Assembly (NCBI GenBank): GCA_963693085.1
Contig: OY856412.1
Coordinates: forward strand, 341,571,457-341,635,456
Direction: 5' to 3'
Length of the DNA: 64,000 bases
Source: Alisma plantago-aquatica
Taxonomy: Eukaryota; Streptophyta; Magnoliopsida; Alismatales; Alismataceae
Shown here: in pieces, positions 59,665-64,000 of the stretch
Position numbering within the stretch: position 1 is the stretch's first letter
Layout of the letters: each line of letters opens with the position of its first letter
Position numbers and translations under genes: made by a program
Notes under the pieces: generated by a model
The model's input: the letters and a program-made list of their open reading frames with translations, nothing else
What the model was told of the DNA's origin: nothing
Database searches by the model: none

Positions 59665-62064
59665 ATGGCTCGAGAGCGTCCCACTCTTCTGTTCTTTACA
59701 GCGATAAGCCTCCTTTTTGTTGCTACCACCGCTGACTTTCTTAAACGGTTGCCGGTCCTGAATCAAAAACATACCGCCGCCCGGCAGCAGATTTCGCCGT
59801 TGCCGCTGGTCGTGAACCTGCATGAAGGCCGTTCCACTGATGGCGAGCTGAAGTCGTATATAGTGCATGTCCAGACACCCGAAGCGACGACTTTCTCCAC
59901 AGCTGCAGACAGAGAGAGGTGGTACATGTCCTTCCTGCCCGACGGCGGCGTGGAGTCTGACGGACCCATCACCTCCAGGCTGCTATATGCTTACCACGAC
60001 GTGATAAGCGGGTTCGCGGCAAGGCTGACGGAGGAGGAGCTCCAGGTGGTACAACAGAAGGACGGTTTTGTCCATGCTTACCCTGACAGGGTGGTGCAAC
60101 TCCATACCACCAGGACCCCAGCTTACCTCGGGCTCGGCCTTGATAAATTCAATGGGTTATGGCCGGATACCAACTACGGGTCTGGGGTTATTGTTGGTGT
60201 GCTCGACACCGGTATAACTCCCGGGCACCCTTCTTTTGCAGATAACGGCATGCCCCCTCCACCGTCAAAATGGAAGGGAAGCTGTCAGGGCCCGGTGAAG
60301 TGCAACAACAAGCTCATCGGTGCAAAGGCCTTTGGCACGGGCATCCAAGCTATTTACGGCGGAAGAAGAGATGAAACACTGCTTTCATCGGATGAGGAAG
60401 AGAAGCTGACCTTAATGGCTAGCCCTATCGACCAGGAAGGCCATGGCACCCACACGGCGTCGACGGCTGCCGGGAGATTCGTTTCCAATGCAGGTGTATA
60501 TGGACAAGCAACCGGAACAGCTTCCGGGATGGCTCCTAATGCATGGCTAGCCACCTACAGGGTCTGCTACCCTAACACGGGCTGTGCAGACTCCGACATA
60601 CTCGCAGGCTATGATGCAGCCTTGTCCGACGGCGTCGACATCGTGTCCCTCTCCCTAGGTGGAGGTCCGACCCCGTTCTATCAGGATAATATTGCTATTG
60701 GAGCATTCAGTGCTATTCAGAAAGGAGTTTTCGTCAGTTGTTCCGCTGGAAACGATGGTCCGACTGAGAGCACGGTGACCAACGACGCACCTTGGATCCT
60801 GACCGTGGCCGCCGGAACCTTGGACAGGACTATCAAAGCCCGAGTTGTGCTTGGCGATGGCAAGGTGTTTGATGGCCAATCGTTGGCTCAGCCGGCCGCC
60901 AACAGCAGTAACCTGCGCATCGTGTACCCAGGTGCCGACGGCAAGAGCAAATCCAGATTCTGCTCCTCGTTGAGCAGAGCTGCTGTTGCAGGTAAGATTG
61001 TGGTGTGTAATGCTGGCGGTTCAGTAGATCCCGCCACTGTCGTCAAAAACGCCGGTGGAGTAGCCATGATATTGGTGTACTATCAAGTAGCGGCGTATAA
61101 CACGTTTGTGCAGGCGGATGTCCTTCCGACCTCTGTTGTCAGCTACCCAGACGGATCAATCATCAAAGCCTATGCCTCACAGTCTCCATCAGCTACGGCA
61201 TCGATCCAATTCTTGGGTACCACGATTGGGCTCGACCCACCTGCTTCCATGGTGGCTTACTTCTCCTCTCGAGGACCAAGCGTGACCAACACGGATCTAA
61301 TCAAGCCTGACATCCTTGGTCCGGGGGTTGACATCCTAGCAGCTTGGCCTTCCCAAGTCGGCCCTGCCCTTGCTTCAGCACCATTCTACATCATCTCCGG
61401 CACGTCTATGTCTGCCCCACATCTTACTGGCATTGCTGCCCTCATCAAAAGCGCACACCCTGACTGGTCTCCAGCGGCTATCCGATCAGCCATGATGACA
61501 ACCTCCACGATAATGAACAACGTAGGTCAGTTCATCAGCGATGAAAACCGTAATTCCGCATCCTTTTTCCTCACCGGCTCCGGTCAGGTTAACCCACAGA
61601 AAGCCACTACTCCCGGCCTGGTGTACGACCTAACTACACAAGACTACATACTATATCTCTGCAGCATCAAGTACACAGATGCACAGGTCAGCCTGATAGC
61701 TCGTCGCAAAATCGTTTGCGCCAACGAGAGAGCCATTAAACCAGCAGACTTAAACTATCCCTCCATGTCTATCACTATTGGTAAGGCAATAGGAAGCACT
61801 GTCACAGTCAGTAGAACAGTCACTAACGTTGGTGATCCCACCTCTGTTTATGTTGCCGACATCTTCCCGTCTTCAGGCACTTCGGCAACAGTTCAGCCTA
61901 GCACGCTTCAGTTTACGGCAACGAATGAGAAGAAACAATTTCAAATTACCTTCACGTCTAACAAGGACGCGTCGGGCAATACTTCGGCAGAGGCTCTTCT
62001 TATTTGGTCCTCTCCGACAACGCGCATCACTGTACAGAGCCCCATCATGGTTAAATTTGTGTAG
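59665..62064 (+). CDS. Subtilisin-like serine protease (plant subtilase, S8A)
   Basis: An intronless 799-aa frame, the usual length for a plant subtilase. The ATG at 59665 starts a hydrophobic signal peptide (about residues 1-23), so the enzyme should enter the secretory pathway and act in the cell wall or apoplast. An I9 propeptide follows (about 63-148; KSYIVHVQT, ISGFAARLTEEEL). The catalytic domain has Asp181 (GVLDTGI), His260 (GHGTHTAS), oxyanion Asn363 (SAGNDGP) and Ser581 (SGTSMSAPH). A PA insert spans about 395-520 and an fn3-like domain about 690-799. All catalytic residues are in place. GC content is much higher than in the flanks. A TATA box and polyadenylation signal are present. 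Substrate and exact subfamily (SBT1-like) cannot be told from sequence alone. Confidence 0.96.
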   Translation: MARERPTLLFFTAISLLFVATTADFLKRLPVLNQKHTAARQQISPLPLVVNLHEGRSTDGELKSYIVHVQTPEATTFSTAADRERWYMSFLPDGGVESDGPITSRLLYAYHDVISGFAARLTEEELQVVQQKDGFVHAYPDRVVQLHTTRTPAYLGLGLDKFNGLWPDTNYGSGVIVGVLDTGITPGHPSFADNGMPPPPSKWKGSCQGPVKCNNKLIGAKAFGTGIQAIYGGRRDETLLSSDEEEKLTLMASPIDQEGHGTHTASTAAGRFVSNAGVYGQATGTASGMAPNAWLATYRVCYPNTGCADSDILAGYDAALSDGVDIVSLSLGGGPTPFYQDNIAIGAFSAIQKGVFVSCSAGNDGPTESTVTNDAPWILTVAAGTLDRTIKARVVLGDGKVFDGQSLAQPAANSSNLRIVYPGADGKSKSRFCSSLSRAAVAGKIVVCNAGGSVDPATVVKNAGGVAMILVYYQVAAYNTFVQADVLPTSVVSYPDGSIIKAYASQSPSATASIQFLGTTIGLDPPASMVAYFSSRGPSVTNTDLIKPDILGPGVDILAAWPSQVGPALASAPFYIISGTSMSAPHLTGIAALIKSAHPDWSPAAIRSAMMTTSTIMNNVGQFISDENRNSASFFLTGSGQVNPQKATTPGLVYDLTTQDYILYLCSIKYTDAQVSLIARRKIVCANERAIKPADLNYPSMSITIGKAIGSTVTVSRTVTNVGDPTSVYVADIFPSSGTSATVQPSTLQFTATNEKKQFQITFTSNKDASGNTSAEALLIWSSPTTRITVQSPIMVKFV

Positions 62065-62124
62065 TTTCGTATATGCATCATTTCCTTTTGACAGCCTTCG
62101 TTTGTTGTGTAATTGTCAATAAGA

Positions 62125-62130
62125 AATAAA
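62125..62130 (+). terminator. Polyadenylation signal of the subtilase gene
   Basis: AATAAA 61 bases after the stop codon; the surrounding 3' region is conserved in the downstream pseudogene, where the hexamer is changed to AACAAA. Confidence 0.6.
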
Positions 62131-62149
62131 GAAGGGACCGTCCAACTAA

Positions 62150-63365
62150 ATTGATGTAAAGTAAATATATATTATGTTGCAAGTGTCATATTCAAACGGG
62201 TGTATGGTAATTTATATGAAAATATATGTCAAGGTTACAAGTGATGAGATGTATGGTACTTAGTTGAAAACAAGAGATCTGTGGTAAAATGGTGTTTTTC
62301 AAACAGTGTGGTAGTTATTTTGTTGGTTTTGACAATATTGTTGTGAAAACAGCATGCAAGTACACTTTTATTTCATATAATTGTTTTAATGGCATAACAT
62401 TAAACCCACCATGTTTACCTATTATTCTTCCCTACGTCATATAGACGGGAAAAGAACAGTTTGTTCCAGAATTAAAACATAATTATTCACTGTTGATATG
62501 GTTACATCCTAGCTATTATCAATAAATTGGGTATCACAACAGTTAATTACTTTTGAGTTGTTCTCAAAGAAGTTGTAGCATCATACATCGAACATAATAC
62601 TTGAGGTTTGTCAATATGGGACAAATGGTTGGATCATTGTTTTGATCAAGCTATCATTGTCCCAACGATACTTATCTAAAGACAAGTATCTTCTTTGTCC
62701 AAGCTATCAATGTCCTTGTAGCATCTTCAATGACTTTGTTTTGGCCAAAATGCTTGATTAACTACTCATAAGGTTTTATCGATATACACCTATAATGACA
62801 CCCTCATCTGTTATCCACAATGAAGGGCGACTGAGAGGGCAAGAGATAACTACCTAGAATCTAGGTTTAACATATAATCAATAATTATTTATAATTTTAT
62901 TGAATAGTTTGATAGATTTTCCCGAGCAGCTTCCTGTCACGTACTTGGAAGTGGTGCAACTAGAGTCTGAGGCACCTACTGCAGGTAGAAAAAGATTCAA
63001 CCTTCATCAGATTTTACATATGTGGTTTCTCACTGTGGGGAAAAAAGTATACATATAGTAGCAGCAGTAAATATTGGCCCACTCAGAGATTCAGATTGAA
63101 AGTCAGAGTCAACCAACCTCAACAAAATTTTAATTATGCTGGAATCGTTAATTGCTTGTTGCTATGTTCTTCTGGTCAGACCCAATAGAGTAGAAAGCAA
63201 AGCCAGTGTTGAAGTTGGAGAAGGCAAGTGTCGGGATCTTAAGCATTTAATTTAATAGAGAAATGACACTATAACATAGGGGCGGCGACTCTTTCTCTGG
63301 AAAATACATAATAAAGGGTGACTGAGAGGGAAAGAACTATTAACAACTTCCTAGAGTCTAGGTTT
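62150..63365. other. Spacer between the subtilase and its pseudogene copy
   Basis: AT-rich and without a recognisable gene. A repeat of about 55 bases (GGGCGACTGAGAGGGC to TCTAGGTTTAACA) at 62824-62872 recurs at 63317-63369, directly at the left edge of the pseudogene. Confidence 0.6.
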
Positions 63366-64000
63366 AACAACATAGGTTAGTTCATCAGTGATGAAAATCA
63401 TAATTTCACATCCTTCTTCCTCACCGGCTCCGGTCCGATTAACCCATAGAAAGCAACCACTCCTGGCCTAGTGTTCGACCTCACCACACAAGACTACATA
63501 AAGTATCTCTGCAACATCAACTACACAGATGCACAAGTCATCCTGATAGCTCGTTGCCAAATTGTTTGCGCCAACAAGAGGGCCATCATGCCAACTGACC
63601 TAAACTATCCCTCCGTGTTTATCACTATTGGTAAGGCAATAGGAAGTACATCCACAGTCACCAAAACAGTCACTAACGTTGGTGATCCCACCTCTATTTA
63701 TGTGGCCAACATTTTCCTGTCTTCAGGCACTTCGGCGACAGTTCAGCCTAGCACACTTCAACTTACAACAACCAATGAAAAGACATAGTTTCAAATTACC
63801 TTCACGTCTAACAAGGACGCATCGGCCATTACTTCCGCAGAGGTTTCTTCGTATTTGTTCCTCTCTGACAACGGGCATTATTGTGTAGAGCCCCATCATG
63901 GTTAAATTTGTGTAGTTTCGTATATGCATCATTTCCTTTCGACAACCTTTGTTTGTTGTGTAATTGTCAATAAGAAACAAAGAAGGGAACGTCCAATGAA
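63366..64000 (+). pseudogene. Truncated subtilase pseudogene (3' end copy)
   Basis: This corresponds to subtilase codons about 618-799 plus the 3' untranslated region and reaches the window end. The catalytic Ser lies before the breakpoint, so only the end of the catalytic domain and the fn3-like domain remain. Three in-frame TAG codons (63378, 63447, 63786), each at a former Gln, break it, and more changes follow after 63830. The untranslated region is still highly similar, so the duplication copied genomic DNA past the stop codon and is fairly young. Confidence 0.93.

Noticed and set aside
1..64000. CRISPR arrays, rRNA and tRNA genes, bacterial-type operons
   Set aside because: None seen; the only tRNA-related sequences are the primer binding sites of retroelements.

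Overview
The window looks like nuclear DNA from a flowering plant. It holds plant-type Ty3/gypsy LTR retroelements, two plant L1-type LINEs with DUF4283/CCHC first ORFs, a complete CACTA (En/Spm) DNA transposon with introns in one gene, and a single-exon plant subtilase. About nine tenths is transposon or AT-rich spacer. The GC-rich, intronless subtilase would fit a monocot, but I cannot name the species.

Layout. 1-5920 is AT-rich spacer with a CA/TA microsatellite and a possible LTR end plus primer binding site near 5.1 kb. 5935-11505 is a decayed plus-strand LINE between perfect 14-bp target site duplications (TSDs). 11520-16071 is spacer ending in a minus-strand gypsy gag remnant. 16072-50273 is one composite insertion into that remnant, flanked by the 5-bp TSD TACCT. 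It has three LTRs of about 3.35 kb and two internal regions of 4163 bp each (LTR-INT-LTR-INT-LTR), all in minus orientation, with only integrase debris left as coding sequence. The middle LTR was then hit twice: by a minus-strand LINE (24776-30911) and by a 9.8-kb CACTA element (32722-42544, TSD ATA). LTR1 and LTR3 keep the uninterrupted target sites. 50274-59090 is the right half of the older gypsy element plus a diverged 2.9-kb tandem duplication.

Genes. The only clearly intact host gene is a 799-aa secreted subtilisin-like protease at 59665-62064, followed at 63366-64000 by a truncated pseudogene copy of its 3' end. The CACTA element carries two minus-strand genes in series. The first is a TNPD/tnp2-type transposase, complete except for one in-frame stop codon. 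The second is a 13-exon gene whose reconstructed frame stays open for 775 codons. It joins an En/Spm-type transposase-like domain, a DUF8039-like domain and a C48 (Ulp1/SENP-type) cysteine peptidase domain with His, Asp, Gln and Cys all in place. The transposase would cut the terminal inverted repeats; the role of the peptidase protein in transposition is unknown.

Inferred order of events: old gypsy element, then the large-LTR element inside its gag, then LTR-LTR unequal recombination giving the tandem array, with the LINE and CACTA insertions into the middle LTR at undetermined times relative to the recombination.
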